Notes: generated by a model not told the origin, from the letters alone. Positions 36,507 through 47,735 are shown, counted from the stretch's first letter. The stretch is 64,000 nt of DNA from Komagataeibacter sucrofermentans DSM 15973 (GCF_040581405.1 NZ_CP137157.1:2251001-2315000); one strand, 5' to 3'. Made by a program: numbers and translations.

Positions 36507-39158
36507 ATGCCCACAACAAACGACATTCGTGCCACCTTCCTCGACTATTTTGCGGGGAACGGGCATCAGATCGTGCCGTCCTCGTCACTGGTGCCGCATA
36601 ACGATCCGACGCTGCTCTTTACCAATGCGGGTATGGTGCAGTTCAAGAACGTGTTCACCGGGCAGGAAACGCGCCCCTACTCCCGCGCCACCACGGCCCA
36701 GAAGGTCGTGCGCGCAGGCGGCAAGCACAACGACCTGGACAATGTGGGCTACACCGCCCGCCATCATACCTTCTTCGAGATGATGGGGAATTTCTCGTTC
36801 GGGGACTATTTCAAGGCGGAAGCCATCGAACTGGCCTGGAAGCTGGTCACGGGCACCTTCGGCCTCCCCAAGGAAAAGCTGCTCACCACCGTCTATGCCG
36901 ATGACGAGGAAGCAGCCGCCCTGTGGCGCAAGATCGCCGGCCTGTCCGATGACCGGATCATCCGCATCCCCACCTCCGACAATTTCTGGCGCATGGGCGA
37001 TACCGGACCCTGCGGCCCGTGCTCGGAAATCTTCTACGACCACGGCCCCGAAGTGGCGGGTGGCCCGCCCGGCTCGCCGGATGAGGATGGCGACCGGTTT
37101 ACCGAAATCTGGAACCTCGTGTTCATGCAGTATTTCGAGAACCCGCCCGGCACCCGCTCGCCGCTGCCGCGCCCGTCGATTGATACCGGGCTGGGGCTCG
37201 AACGCTTTGCCGCCATCCTGCAGGGCAAGCGCGACAATTATGATACCGACACCTTCCGCGCGCTGATCCTGGCCTCGGCCGAGGTCACGGGGCAGGACCC
37301 CGATGGCCCGTTCAACGCCAGCCACCGCGTGGTGGCCGACCACCTGCGCTCGACCTCGTTTCTGATTGCCGATGGCGTGCTGCCATCCAAGGACGGGCGT
37401 GGCTACGTGCTGCGCCGCATCATGCGCCGCGCCATGCGCCACCTGCACCTGATGGGCACGACGGAGCCGACCTTCTACAGGCTCGTCCCCGCGCTGATCC
37501 GGCAGATGGGCGAGGCCTATCCCGAACTGATCCACGCCCGCGCCCTGATCGAGGAGACGATGAAGGGCGAGGAACTGCGCTTCAAGGCGATGCTCGACCG
37601 TGGCCTGTCGCTGCTGGCCGACGAGACCGAACGCCTCGGCGATGGCGCACCCCTGCCCGGCGATGTCGCCTTCAAGCTGTATGACACCTTCGGCTTCCCG
37701 CTTGACCTGACACAGGATGCCCTGCGCGGCACCAGCCACGGCGTGGACGTGGAAGGCTTCAACGAGGCCATGGACGTGCAGCGCAAGCGCGCCCGCGCCG
37801 CCTGGAGTGGCTCGGGCGACAGTGCAACCGAGACCGTGTGGTTCGAGGCCCGCGACACTTTCGGCGCGACCGAGTTCCTGGGCTACACCACCGAGACCTC
37901 GGATGCCGAGGTGCAGACAGTGGTGGTGGATAACGCGCAGGTCGAAGCCGCAGGCCCCGGCACGAAAATTGCCCTGCTGCTCAACCAGACCCCCTTCTAT
38001 GGCGAAAGCGGCGGCCAGGTAGGCGATACCGGCACCATCACGGCGCCCGGCCTGCACATCGCCATCACCGATACCCAGAAGAAACTGGGCGACCTGCTGG
38101 TGCATTACGGCACCGTCATCGAAGGCACGGTCAAACCCGGCATGGCCGTGACCGCGCAAGTCGATCACGCTCGCCGCAGCGCCATCCGCGCCCACCATTC
38201 GGCAACGCACCTGCTGCACGAGGCCCTGCGCCGCCGCCTTGGCGCGCATGTGACCCAGAAGGGCAGCCTGAACGCGCCCGACCGCCTGCGCTTTGACGTA
38301 AGCCAGCCCCGCCCCATCACGCCGGAGGAACTGGCCGAGATCGAGGCCGAGGTGAATGCCCGCATCCGCGAGAACACGGATGTCACCACGCGGAGCATGA
38401 CGCCCGAAGAAGCCATCGAGCAGGGTGCCATGGCCCTGTTTGGCGAGAAATATGGCGATGAGGTTCGCGTCGTGTCGATGGGCGGGCCGGAAGAAGGCCG
38501 CGCGGGCTGGTCGATCGAACTGTGCGGGGGCACGCATGTGCGCCGCACGGGTGATATCGGGCTGTTCCGCATCACGTCAGAAAGTGGCGTGTCGTCCGGC
38601 GTGCGCCGCATCGAGGCGGTAACCGGCCTTGCCGCGCAGACCGCGACGCTGGCCACCGAGGAACGGCTGAACCAGATCGCCGCCATGCTGCGCGTGCCCG
38701 CAGCCGAAACCCCGGAGCGCCTGGCCGTGGTGCTGGAAGAACGCAAGGCGATGGAGCGCCAGATTTCCGACCTGCAGCGCAAGCTGGCCTCGGGCAGCCA
38801 GGCCGCTACGAGCATTGTGGAAATCGATGGCATCAGGCTCGATGCCCGCAACGTGGGCGAACTGCCGCCCAAGGAACTCAAGCCACTGGCGGATTCGCTG
38901 CGCAAGGAAATCGGCTCGGGCGTGATCGCGCTCGTCTCGACCGCCGATGGCAAGGGCAGCATTGTCGTTGCCGCAACGCCGGACCTTGCCGAGAAGGTCG
39001 ACGCCGTAACCCTGGTGCGCGCGGCAAGTGCTGCCATGGATGGCAAGGGCGGCGGCGGCCGGCGCGACATGGCGCAGGCCGGTGGCCCGGACATCAGCAA
39101 GGCCGATGCAGCACTTGAGGCCGTGCGCACAGCCCTGGCGCAGGCCGCCACCGCCTGA
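36507..39158 (+). CDS. alaS: alanyl-tRNA synthetase
   Basis: AlaS (883 residues) charges tRNA-Ala. From N to C: class II catalytic core ([31 protein letters not shown]), tRNA recognition region, editing domain with zinc motifs [12 protein letters not shown] and [13 protein letters not shown], and the C-terminal oligomerisation domain with the glycine-rich segment [15 protein letters not shown]. Full length and all motifs present. The ATG at 36507 gives the usual [15 protein letters not shown] start; an earlier in-frame start at 36453 is less likely. Divergent from tenA. Confidence 0.97.
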   Translation: MPTTNDIRATFLDYFAGNGHQIVPSSSLVPHNDPTLLFTNAGMVQFKNVFTGQETRPYSRATTAQKVVRAGGKHNDLDNVGYTARHHTFFEMMGNFSFGDYFKAEAIELAWKLVTGTFGLPKEKLLTTVYADDEEAAALWRKIAGLSDDRIIRIPTSDNFWRMGDTGPCGPCSEIFYDHGPEVAGGPPGSPDEDGDRFTEIWNLVFMQYFENPPGTRSPLPRPSIDTGLGLERFAAILQGKRDNYDTDTFRALILASAEVTGQDPDGPFNASHRVVADHLRSTSFLIADGVLPSKDGRGYVLRRIMRRAMRHLHLMGTTEPTFYRLVPALIRQMGEAYPELIHARALIEETMKGEELRFKAMLDRGLSLLADETERLGDGAPLPGDVAFKLYDTFGFPLDLTQDALRGTSHGVDVEGFNEAMDVQRKRARAAWSGSGDSATETVWFEARDTFGATEFLGYTTETSDAEVQTVVVDNAQVEAAGPGTKIALLLNQTPFYGESGGQVGDTGTITAPGLHIAITDTQKKLGDLLVHYGTVIEGTVKPGMAVTAQVDHARRSAIRAHHSATHLLHEALRRRLGAHVTQKGSLNAPDRLRFDVSQPRPITPEELAEIEAEVNARIRENTDVTTRSMTPEEAIEQGAMALFGEKYGDEVRVVSMGGPEEGRAGWSIELCGGTHVRRTGDIGLFRITSESGVSSGVRRIEAVTGLAAQTATLATEERLNQIAAMLRVPAAETPERLAVVLEERKAMERQISDLQRKLASGSQAATSIVEIDGIRLDARNVGELPPKELKPLADSLRKEIGSGVIALVSTADGKGSIVVAATPDLAEKVDAVTLVRAASAAMDGKGGGGRRDMAQAGGPDISKADAALEAVRTALAQAATA

Positions 39159-39189
39159 TCCGACGGCCCAAAGTTTCCATACGCCAATG

Positions 39190-39215
39190 CAACGGCGCAC
39201 CTCGGTGCGCCGTTG
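39190..39215. terminator. strong stem-loop after alaS
   Basis: CAACGGCGCAC and GTGCGCCGTTG form a perfect 11-bp stem with loop CTCG, 32 nt after the alaS stop. There is no T run, so termination may be weak or Rho-assisted. AT-rich sequence from 39255 to 39320 with the inverted repeat GTTAATATTCATTAAC then leads to the carbonic anhydrase gene and may contain its promoter. Confidence 0.6.
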
Positions 39216-39453
39216 TGCTGTACGGAACATGCCGCAAGGCAGAAATACTTCAATGCATAAAGTTAATATTCATTAACTATATTATGATAACATAGTATTT
39301 CCGTATAACTTCATAGCGAAACAAATGGGACTGCCAGATGTTTTCATGATATAGATGAAGCGGGACATGCCTCTGACCGGTGCATTGCCCCTTGATGCCA
39401 CGACAGGACATGACTTCACACCGGTCCGGACATTCAGGTGACAGGATATTACA

Positions 39454-40143
39454 ATGGCCCATACCAATACTGCCCGGGAAACCCTCATCGACCTGCTGCA
39501 CGGGGTGGAGCGTTTCAACACCGAAGTCTTTCCCCAGAATCGTGACCTCTTCGCCAGCCTGGCCGAGAGCCAGTCCCCCGATACGCTGTTCATCGCCTGC
39601 GCCGACAGCCGGGTGAACCCCAGCATGATCACCCAGACCCAGCCGGGTGACCTGTTCGTGCTGCGCAATATCGGCAATATCGTGCCTGCCTATGGCGAGA
39701 TGCTCGGCGGCGTGTCATCGGCCATCGAATACGCGGTCAGCGCGCTCAAGGTGTCGCACATCATCGTGTGCGGCCATTCCAACTGCGGCGCGATGAAGGC
39801 CCTGCTCGACCCGCAGGCCAGCCACCTCGACAAGATGCCCACCGTGGCAAGCTGGCTGCGCAATGCCGAGGCCGCGCGCGCCGTGCTTGAGGCCACCGAT
39901 GCCGGGCCCGCCACCGTGCGCAGCCTGTCCGAGCAGAACGTGCAGCTCCAGATCGCGCATCTGCGCACCCACCCTGCCGTGGCGGCGGGGCTTGCCCGCG
40001 GCACCCTGACGTTGCAGGGATGGTTCTATGATATTGCCAGCGGGGAAGTGGTGGTGCTCGATGAAACCTCGCGCACCTTCATCCATGTCGATGAAGCCAT
40101 CGCCAAGCTGCGCGCCCAGCAGGCCAGCGACGCCACGGCGTAA
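39454..40143 (+). CDS. beta-class carbonic anhydrase
   Basis: A 229-residue zinc enzyme interconverting CO2 and bicarbonate; bicarbonate feeds acetyl-CoA carboxylase and other carboxylations. Zinc ligands and the dyad are all visible: Cys49, Asp51, Arg53 (ACADSRV) and His108, Cys111 (CGHSNCGAMKALL). The RNIGNIVP loop is intact. GACAGGA precedes the start. The following gene begins within its last codons. Confidence 0.95.
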   Translation: MAHTNTARETLIDLLHGVERFNTEVFPQNRDLFASLAESQSPDTLFIACADSRVNPSMITQTQPGDLFVLRNIGNIVPAYGEMLGGVSSAIEYAVSALKVSHIIVCGHSNCGAMKALLDPQASHLDKMPTVASWLRNAEAARAVLEATDAGPATVRSLSEQNVQLQIAHLRTHPAVAAGLARGTLTLQGWFYDIASGEVVVLDETSRTFIHVDEAIAKLRAQQASDATA

Positions 40144-41017
40144 CCCCCTGCCATGGCCAGCCGCCGCACTGGCGGGGCTGGCCATGATCTGGGCTGCCTG
40201 TCCCGCATGGGCGGCAGGCAGCCTGAAGGTTTCAACATGGAACCTGGAATGGCTGACCACGCGCGCGCAGGGCGACCCCGCCCTGCCGCCCGATGTCAGG
40301 CCCCGCACGGCAGCTGACATGGCGCGGCTGGCGCATTATGCCACCCGCCTCGCCCCCGATATCGCGGCACTTGAGGAAGTAGACGACCCGGTGCTTGCCG
40401 CCCGGCTGTTTCCTGCGCCCGCCTATCATATCTTCATAACGGATGAACCGGTGGTGCAGCGCGTCGCCGCCGCCGTGCGCGCTGACCTGACTGTCGTGCG
40501 CCACCCCGATGTCACGGCGCTCGATGTCTATGCTGCCGATGCGCCGCGCCACCTGCGCGCGGGGCTGGACCTGACCGTCGGCACGGGTGCTGACAGCCTG
40601 CGCGTGCTTGTGGTGCACCTCAAGGCCGGATGCCGCGATTCAGGCCCCACCGACCGCAGGCCCGCCTGCGCCACCCTGCGGCGGCAGATGACCGTGGTGG
40701 AGGACTGGATCATGGAGCGGCAGGATGAAGGCGAGGCCTTTGTCGTACTGGGCGATTTCAACCGCCTGCTCGCCCCTGATGACCCGATGCTGCATGGTTT
40801 AAGCGAAAACGGTCCCCTCACGCTGGCTACCGCAGGCCATGCCAGCCCGTGCGGGGCGGGAACCTATTTCATCGATCATCTCATTATGGGTGGCGCGGCC
40901 CGCGACTGGCTTCAGCCGGACAGCCTGCGCGTGATGCTCTATCGCGACCGGGCGCAGGACGGCACCGCCCACCTGTCCGATCACTGCCCGGTCTCGGCAC
41001 GGCTTTCGCTCCCCTGA
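40091..41017 (+). CDS. exported endonuclease/exonuclease/phosphatase-family protein
   Basis: About 308 residues. The EEP fold motifs are clear: STWNLEWLTTR near the mature N-terminus, IAALEEVDDP, VVHLKAGC, the catalytic VVLGDFNRLL and the C-terminal LSDHCPVSARL with the catalytic histidine. A hydrophobic signal segment (PWPAAALAGLAMIWAACPAWA in pieces) precedes the domain, so it should act in the periplasm. The start is uncertain: the ATG at 40091 (used) overlaps the carbonic anhydrase gene by 53 nt; the ATG at 40184 leaves a very short signal peptide. Substrate could be DNA, RNA or a phospho-compound. Confidence 0.8.
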   Translation: MKPSPSCAPSRPATPRRNPLPWPAAALAGLAMIWAACPAWAAGSLKVSTWNLEWLTTRAQGDPALPPDVRPRTAADMARLAHYATRLAPDIAALEEVDDPVLAARLFPAPAYHIFITDEPVVQRVAAAVRADLTVVRHPDVTALDVYAADAPRHLRAGLDLTVGTGADSLRVLVVHLKAGCRDSGPTDRRPACATLRRQMTVVEDWIMERQDEGEAFVVLGDFNRLLAPDDPMLHGLSENGPLTLATAGHASPCGAGTYFIDHLIMGGAARDWLQPDSLRVMLYRDRAQDGTAHLSDHCPVSARLSLP

Positions 41018-41031
41018 TGGGCAGGCAGTCC

Positions 41032-41379
41032 TTATTCCGGCCAGATGCCCGAAGCATGCAGGGCGCTCCACCCCACCATCACCACGATCAGCACAAACAC
41101 CACGGCACCCATGAGCTGGAACAGTTCCTTATAGGGCATGAACGGGGGCGCTGCCGCCGCGTCGGCCGCGGCCTGGGTGGTGGCCACGGCATCATGCGGG
41201 GTGGCGACAACCTGCGTCTGGGCCTCGGGCACGGGGCCGGGATCGGGGGTCGTGCTCGCGGCCAGCGACGCTTCATCTTCCTGCACGGCCTCATGCAGGG
41301 CCTCAACCGGGTGTTCCACCCCTACGGGCACAGCGGACTGCGCCACCACGGCCGGATCCTGATCGGGGGTATCGGTCAT
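41032..41379 (-). CDS. small protein with C-terminal membrane anchor
   Basis: 115 residues. An acidic, alanine/proline/valine-rich N-terminal part (about 1–80, MTDTPDQDPAVVAQSA...), then FMPYKELFQLMG and one membrane helix near the C-terminus (AVVFVLIVVMVGW, about 93–107), which makes it a tail-anchored type protein. GGAG lies 10 nt upstream of the ATG. The family is not recognised. It is convergent with the upstream nuclease-like gene, only 14 nt apart, and divergent from the next gene. Confidence 0.6.
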   Translation of the reverse strand: MTDTPDQDPAVVAQSAVPVGVEHPVEALHEAVQEDEASLAASTTPDPGPVPEAQTQVVATPHDAVATTQAAADAAAAPPFMPYKELFQLMGAVVFVLIVVMVGWSALHASGIWPE

Positions 41380-41501
41380 TGACGCTGTACTCCTGCTTTG
41401 GCCAAGTCTATGCCATATAGGACAGCCCGGCACGATAACGAGGGCACAGGATAGGACATCCCGTGCCATACTGCCACATGCCCCATGAACAGGAGAGATG
41501 C

Positions 41502-42275
41502 ATGCCAGCCCTGAAACCGACCCGCCGGGAGTGCCTTGCCGCGCTGGCCGCCAGCCTGCTGCCCGTGGCCCTGCCCGGCATGGCCCATGCGGGCACGCCG
41601 CTGCGCATCGGCATGATCGGGGCGGGGCATGTCGGCGCCACGCTGGGGCGGTTATGGACGCGGGCGGGCCATCAGGTCATGTTCAGCGCACTCGATCACG
41701 GGGAAGCGGAAAAACGGGCATCGGCGTTCTATCCCCTCGCCCGCGCGGGCACGGTGCAGGAGGCCGCGAAGTTTGGCGATGCCGTGGTGCTGGCCGTGCC
41801 CTATGGCGCCCTGCCACAGCTTGGCCACACGATCGGCTCCATCGTGGGCTCGAAGCCGCTGATCGATGTCACCAACCCCTATGGCTGGCGCGATGGCAAG
41901 ATCGGGCGGCTGGCGCTGCGCAACGGGGCGGGGCTGACCACGCAGTCGCTCTTCCCTGCCGCCTCCGTGGTGCGGGCCTTCAATTCCGAGGACATGACCA
42001 CGCTTGCCGCCCAGACATGGCGCACGCCGCCCCGCCTGGCCCTGCCCATGGCGGGCGACGTGATCCAGGCGCTGTACACGGCGGGCTGGCTGATCCATGA
42101 CGCGGGGTTTGATCCGGTCATGGCGGGCCCGCTTTCAACGGCGAAGCTGTTCCAGCCCGGCGGCCCGGCCTTCGAGGCGCAGATGAACGCCACCGACCTG
42201 CGCCACCTGCTTGGCGTGACAGCCAACAACCCCGTTGACCGCGCGCTTGCCAGTCAGTTCGCAGGCGGGATGTAA
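41502..42275 (+). CDS. probable Tat-exported NADP-binding protein (F420-dependent NADP oxidoreductase-like)
   Basis: 257 residues. The N-terminus (KPTRRECLAALAASLLPVAL, then PGMAHA) is a twin-arginine signal peptide with a likely cut after AHA. The mature part starts with a Rossmann motif, LRIGMIGAGHVGATLG, followed by VVLAVPYGALP and LIDVTNPYG, as in the NADP oxidoreductase coenzyme F420-dependent family (PF03807 type). Export of a cofactor-binding Rossmann protein in folded form is the reason Tat would be used, as in Zymomonas glucose-fructose oxidoreductase. AGGAGAG precedes the ATG. The reaction is unknown. Its end overlaps hdeD by 22 nt. Confidence 0.8.
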   Translation: MPALKPTRRECLAALAASLLPVALPGMAHAGTPLRIGMIGAGHVGATLGRLWTRAGHQVMFSALDHGEAEKRASAFYPLARAGTVQEAAKFGDAVVLAVPYGALPQLGHTIGSIVGSKPLIDVTNPYGWRDGKIGRLALRNGAGLTTQSLFPAASVVRAFNSEDMTTLAAQTWRTPPRLALPMAGDVIQALYTAGWLIHDAGFDPVMAGPLSTAKLFQPGGPAFEAQMNATDLRHLLGVTANNPVDRALASQFAGGM

Positions 42276-42802
42276 TTCGCCTGCCGCAGCGCGAAGCCGA
42301 ACTGCACCCAGCCAATGCCCGCGGCGATCAGCTCAACGGCAATGAACGTGCCGATCAGCCACAGCCCCGACCACGGCAGGGTTATGTACAGGCACACACC
42401 CACCAGCAGGCTGATCAGCCCGCCAAGCAGGATGAACCACCACCCCTGCAGCCCGCGCTGCTGGAACGCCATGATGATGCGCGCGATGCCCGATATCACC
42501 AGGCAGGCGGAAATGAAGATGGTGATGACCATGGAGCCGGTGCTCGGCTCCTCCATCATCATCGTGCCCGCAAGGATATAGAGCGCGCCGCCCGCAATCG
42601 ACATGAGCCGCCCGTTCCAGTCGCGCACCACGAAGGCGTGCACGAGCTGCACCGTGCCCGCCACGAACAGAAGCACGCCAAACAGGATGGTGCTGGCCAG
42701 CGAGACCGCCAGCGCATCCACCCATGCCATGATGCCCAGGCCGAACGAGATCGCACCCAGCCCCACAAACAGCGGCCAGCGCTGCGTAAGTGACGTATCC
42801 AT
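42254..42802 (-). CDS. hdeD: HdeD family acid-resistance membrane protein
   Basis: A 182-residue inner-membrane protein with about six helices made of paired repeats (for example FVGLGAISFGLGIMAWVDAL in the first pair; GGALYILAGTMM; GLISLLVGVCLYI). It matches the HdeD family (DUF308 type), which supports survival at low pH in E. coli at high cell density; this fits an acetic acid producer. The ATG at 42802 with a perfect AGGAGG 11 nt upstream was chosen over longer in-frame starts. Convergent overlap with the Tat-exported protein gene. Confidence 0.85.
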   Translation of the reverse strand: MDTSLTQRWPLFVGLGAISFGLGIMAWVDALAVSLASTILFGVLLFVAGTVQLVHAFVVRDWNGRLMSIAGGALYILAGTMMMEEPSTGSMVITIFISACLVISGIARIIMAFQQRGLQGWWFILLGGLISLLVGVCLYITLPWSGLWLIGTFIAVELIAAGIGWVQFGFALRQANYIPPAN

Positions 42803-42905
42803 TGACTGAAGTTCCTCCTGATTATTGATGGATGGATTCATCCGAGATGCTGTCCGTTTCATAACAGGCGGCCCCCCTGATGCGATACAGGCTTTGTGGC
42901 AATGA

Positions 42906-42935
42906 TTGACACGCACCCCCCGGTACTTCTATACG
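42906..42935 (+). promoter_or_regulatory. rpsD promoter
   Basis: TTGACA (42906–42911), an 18-nt spacer, and TATACG (42930–42935). The −35 is perfect. It would start transcription near 42942, giving a leader of about 168 nt before rpsD. Confidence 0.6.
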
Positions 42936-42941
42936 CGCCCG

Positions 42942-43109
42942 ACTGCCGGGAACGTGGACGATACGGCTGGTGCCCATGGGTGATTGCTCCCCGGTGCCGG
43001 TAATACGGATCGCGCCCGCCCTGTTCATGGGGAACAGGGCCTACCGGTGCCACACCATGGCCCGTGGCTCAGCCACAGGCCGTGCAGACAGAAGAGAAGA
43101 GAGCGCACC
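42942..43109 (+). promoter_or_regulatory. structured 5' leader of rpsD, candidate S4 autoregulatory RNA
   Basis: Within the leader, GGTGCCGGTA (42993–43002) pairs with TACCGGTGCC (43042–43051) over 10 bp including two G·U pairs, enclosing a perfect 9-bp hairpin (43018–43026 with 43032–43040). A further hairpin at 43060–43080 lies just before the ribosome site. Ribosomal protein S4 represses its own operon in other bacteria by binding a nested leader structure, so this is a reasonable candidate, but the actual S4 contact is inferred. Confidence 0.45.
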
Positions 43110-43727
43110 ATGAGCAAGCGCCTTGAGAGCAAGTATAAAATCAACCGCCGCCTTGGCGTAAACCTGTGGGGCCGCGCCAAGTCGCCGGTCAACAAGCGCG
43201 AGTATGGCCCCGGCCAGCACGGCCAGCGCCGCAAGCAGAAGCCCTCTGACTTCTCCGTGCAGCTGATGGCCAAGCAGAAGCTCAAGGGCTACTACGGCAA
43301 CATCGGCGAGAAGCAGTTCCGCAAGTATTACGATGAGGCCGTGCGCCGCAAGGGTGATACCTCCGAGAACCTGATCGACCTGCTCGAGCGCCGCCTCGAT
43401 GCGGTGGTGTACCGCCTGAAGTTCGCGATCACCCCGTTTGCCGCGCGTCAGTTCATCAGCCACGGCCACATCACGGTCAATGGCCGCAAGGTCAACATCC
43501 CCTCCTTCCTGGTGCGTGATGGCGACGTGATCGAAGTGCGCGAGAAGTCCAAGCAGCTCGCCATCGTGCTCGATGCCGCCCAGAGCGGCGAGCGTGACGT
43601 GCCGGAATACATGGAAGTGGACCACCGCCAGATGAAGGGCTCCTTCCTGCGCAGCCCCAAGCTGTCGGATGTGCCCTATCCGGTGCAGATGGAACCGAAC
43701 CTGGTCATCGAATTCTACTCTCGCTGA
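43110..43727 (+). CDS. rpsD: 30S ribosomal protein S4
   Basis: RpsD (205 residues) binds 16S rRNA early in 30S assembly. Start [21 protein letters not shown] and end LVIEFYSR, the S4 RNA-binding domain ([33 protein letters not shown]) are all as expected. The ATG at 43110 follows GAGAAGAGAG. Stand-alone rpsD outside the alpha operon is usual for Alphaproteobacteria. The TTGACA promoter and structured leader upstream point to a single-gene unit. Confidence 0.97.
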   Translation: MSKRLESKYKINRRLGVNLWGRAKSPVNKREYGPGQHGQRRKQKPSDFSVQLMAKQKLKGYYGNIGEKQFRKYYDEAVRRKGDTSENLIDLLERRLDAVVYRLKFAITPFAARQFISHGHITVNGRKVNIPSFLVRDGDVIEVREKSKQLAIVLDAAQSGERDVPEYMEVDHRQMKGSFLRSPKLSDVPYPVQMEPNLVIEFYSR

Positions 43728-43845
43728 TCAAGTCCCGGAACCGGGCAGGCGTGACGCCGGGCGTGGGGATTTTTCCCTGCGTCCGGCGTCCGCGTTTCTG
43801 GCCCCTGCCCGCTTCCGCCTCCCTTCCGCCAGGCCAGCCGCAGGA

Positions 43846-45408
43846 ATGGACAAGACCGTGACCGCCACCGCCGCCGAAACCCCGCTTGCCGCCGAGATTA
43901 CCCGCAGGCGCACCTTTGCCATCATCTCGCACCCTGATGCGGGCAAGACCACGCTGACCGAGCGCATCCTGCGCGCGGGTGGCGCGATCCAGATGGCGGG
44001 CAACGTACGGGCCAAGGGCGAGCGGCGGCGCACGCGCTCGGACTGGATGGGAATCGAGCGCGACCGTGGCATTTCGGTCGTGACCTCGGTCATGACGTTC
44101 GAATATGGCGGCTGCATCTTCAACCTGCTCGACACGCCGGGCCATGAAGACTTCTCGGAAGATACCTACCGCACGCTGACGGCGGTGGACGCCGCCGTGA
44201 TGGTGATCGACGCCGCCAAGGGCATCGAGGCCCGCACGCGCAAGCTGTTCGAGATCTGCCGCCTGCGCGATATTCCCATCGTCACCTTCATCAACAAGAT
44301 GGACCGCGAAGCGCAGGACCCGTTTGCCCTGCTCGATGAAATCTCGTCCTCGCTGGCCCTTGATGTCTCGCCCGCCACGTGGCCGGTGGGCCGTGCCGCC
44401 AAGTTTGTCGGCACCTACGACATCCATAAACGCGAACTGCATGTGACCGAGGAACTCGACCAAAGCGACCCGCGCATGGTGCAGCTTGGCGAGGAACTCG
44501 AACTCGTTGAAGCCGCCTTGCCGGAATTCGACCTTGAAAGCTTCAATGCAGGCCATCTGACGCCGGTTTTCTTCGGCAGTGCGATGAAAGAAATCGGCGT
44601 GACCGACCTGCTCGACGCGCTGGCCGCCTTCGGCCCGCCCCCGCGCGACCAGGCCACCGAGACGCGTAATGTCCGCGCCGATGAACCGGCACTCACCGCG
44701 CTGGTGTTCAAGATCCAGGCCAACATGGACCCCAACCACCGCGACCGCATGGCCTTTGCGCGCATCTGCTCGGGCAAGCTGCAGCGCGGCATGCGACTCA
44801 AGCACGTGCGCATTGGCAAGCAGTTCGCACTGCACACGCCGCAGTTCTTCTTTGCCCGTGACCGGCAACTGGCCGAGGAAGCCTTTGCGGGCGACGTGGT
44901 GGGGATTCCCAACCACGGCACGCTGCGTATTGGCGACACGCTGACCGAGGGCGAGGATCTGCGCTTTACCGGCGTGCCCTATTTCGCGCCCGAAATCCTG
45001 CGCCGCGTGCGGCTCGATGATGCGATGAAGGCCAAGAAGCTGCGCCAGGCCTTGACCGAACTGGCCGAGGAAGGCGTGGTCCAGCTTTTCCGCCCGCAGG
45101 ATGGCGCGCCGCCCATCGTGGGCGTGGTCGGCACGCTGCAGCTTGATGTGCTGCAATCGCGCCTCAAGGGTGAATACGGGGTGGCCATCGGATTCGAGTC
45201 GACGCCGTATAACCTCGCCCGCTGGGTCACCGGCCCGCGTGACAGGCTGGAAGCGTTCTGCATGGCCAACCGCACGGCCATGGCGGATGATATTGATGGC
45301 GACCCGGTCTTTCTCGCCTCATCGGCGTTCATGATGAAGCGCACGGCGGAAGGCAACCCGGAGCTTACGTTCCATGACATCAAGCAGATCGGCCAGGAAA
45401 TCGGCTGA
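43846..45408 (+). CDS. prfC: peptide chain release factor 3
   Basis: RF3 (520 residues) is the GTPase that removes RF1 or RF2 from the ribosome after termination. Marks: P-loop SHPDAGKTTL, DWMGIERDRGISV (switch I), DTPGHEDFSEDTYRTL (switch II), NKMDR (G4), then the C-terminal beta and alpha/beta domains (RPQDGAPPIVGVVGTLQLDVL in pieces). The frame extends upstream into rpsD but the ATG at 43846 gives the family's beginning (about 20 residues before the GTPase core). Starts 118 nt after rpsD. Confidence 0.95.
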   Translation: MDKTVTATAAETPLAAEITRRRTFAIISHPDAGKTTLTERILRAGGAIQMAGNVRAKGERRRTRSDWMGIERDRGISVVTSVMTFEYGGCIFNLLDTPGHEDFSEDTYRTLTAVDAAVMVIDAAKGIEARTRKLFEICRLRDIPIVTFINKMDREAQDPFALLDEISSSLALDVSPATWPVGRAAKFVGTYDIHKRELHVTEELDQSDPRMVQLGEELELVEAALPEFDLESFNAGHLTPVFFGSAMKEIGVTDLLDALAAFGPPPRDQATETRNVRADEPALTALVFKIQANMDPNHRDRMAFARICSGKLQRGMRLKHVRIGKQFALHTPQFFFARDRQLAEEAFAGDVVGIPNHGTLRIGDTLTEGEDLRFTGVPYFAPEILRRVRLDDAMKAKKLRQALTELAEEGVVQLFRPQDGAPPIVGVVGTLQLDVLQSRLKGEYGVAIGFESTPYNLARWVTGPRDRLEAFCMANRTAMADDIDGDPVFLASSAFMMKRTAEGNPELTFHDIKQIGQEIG

Positions 45409-45473
45409 CCGCGCGGGCAAGGCCCTTATGGGGTCTTGCCTATCCCTGCCTGTCTGCCCCATCTAGGCGCATC

Positions 45474-46834
<1,361 letters not shown>

Positions 46835-46838
<4 letters not shown>

Positions 46839-47617
46839 CCGGCCGTGATGGCGGGGCGGATATCGGCCCCATTGGCAACAGCCCGGTCGTGATCCTTGTC
46901 CGGCCCCAGATGGCCGAGAACATTGGCACCACCGCGCGCGCCATGGCCAATGGCGGGTTGTTCCACATGCGCCTCGTCGCCCCGCGCGATGGCTGGCCGC
47001 TTGAGCGCGCGTGGCGCAGCGCCTCCGGCGCCGACCGTATCCTTGAATCCGCACAGGTGTTCGACACTGTGGATGATGCGGTGGCCGACCTGCACCACGT
47101 CTTCGCCACCTGCCCGCGCCCGCGCCATATCGTCAAGCCCGTGCTGACGGCACGCGGCGGGGCTGCCGAGCTGCGCGAGATGACCGATCGCGGCCTGAAA
47201 GTGGGCCTGATGTTCGGCCCCGAGCGCGCAGGGCTGGATAACGAGGACATGGCCCGCGCCGATGCCCTGATCCGCTACCCGCTCAACCCCGCCTTCATGT
47301 CGCTCAACCTCGCACAGGCGGTAATGATCATGGCCTATGAGTGGTGGATGGCGAAGGACGATACCCCACCGCGCACGCTCATGACCAACGAGACGCATGT
47401 GGCCACCCGGGGCGAACTCGACAACTTCATGCGCCACCTGATTGGCGACCTTGATGAATGTGGCTTCCTGCGCAATGAGCAGAAGCGCGCGGGCATGGTG
47501 CGCAACCTGCGTCACTTCTTCCTGCGCGGCGAGGTGACGGAGCAGGAGCTGCGCACGCTCCATGGCGTGGTGACCGAGCTTTCACGCGGGCGCAAGGCGC
47601 GGCAGGGCAGCAAATAA
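46835..47617 (+). CDS. TrmJ-like tRNA/rRNA ribose methyltransferase (SpoU family)
   Basis: A 260-residue SAM-dependent SPOUT methyltransferase. The N-terminal VVILVRPQMAENIGTTARAMAN, the mid motif FGPERAGLDNEDMA and the C-terminal LNPAFMSLNLAQAVMIMAYE form the trefoil-knot pattern of TrmJ, which methylates ribose 32 of some tRNAs. Further residues after about 165 form a helical tail. The ATG at 46835 has GGAGG 5 nt upstream (inside cysS) and overlaps the cysS stop. The exact nucleotide target is not settled by sequence. Confidence 0.88.
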
Positions 47618-47699
47618 TAAAAGTTGGTGCCGCCTCTTTTCAAAAAGGCGGCATTCTCTGGAGCTTTTTGAAAAAAGCTTCACCAGACACTTCTTTTAC
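47618..47699. repeat. double-hairpin intergenic repeat, copy C
   Basis: Begins at the stop of the methyltransferase gene. Outer arm TAAAAGTTGGTG; hairpin GCCGCCTCTTTTC/AAAAAGGCGGC; hairpin AGCTTTTTGAAAAAAGCTT; right arm CACCAGACACTTCTTTTA (diverged). GC hairpin first. Followed directly by a second, ordinary terminator. Confidence 0.8.
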
Positions 47700-47732
47700 A
47701 AAAAAGGCCCGGTGCGTAACCGGGCCTTTTTT
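47700..47732. terminator. terminator between the methyltransferase gene and gltX
   Basis: GGCCCGGT (47706–47713), loop GCGTA, ACCGGGCC (47719–47726) with A-rich left and T6 right flanks; serves both convergent genes, in addition to repeat copy C. Confidence 0.93.
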
Positions 47733-47735
47733 GTA

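Noticed and set aside
36585-38537. A 650-codon minus-strand frame inside alaS
   Set aside because: alaS is certain; the antisense frame is rich in Ala/Gly/His as expected for a shadow in high-GC DNA.
39255-39453. A small RNA or tRNA in the AT-rich region before the carbonic anhydrase gene
   Set aside because: No cloverleaf or terminator structure is visible; it is more likely a promoter region.
43705-45156. A 483-codon minus-strand frame opposite prfC
   Set aside because: All RF3 motifs are on the plus strand; no family match for the opposite frame.
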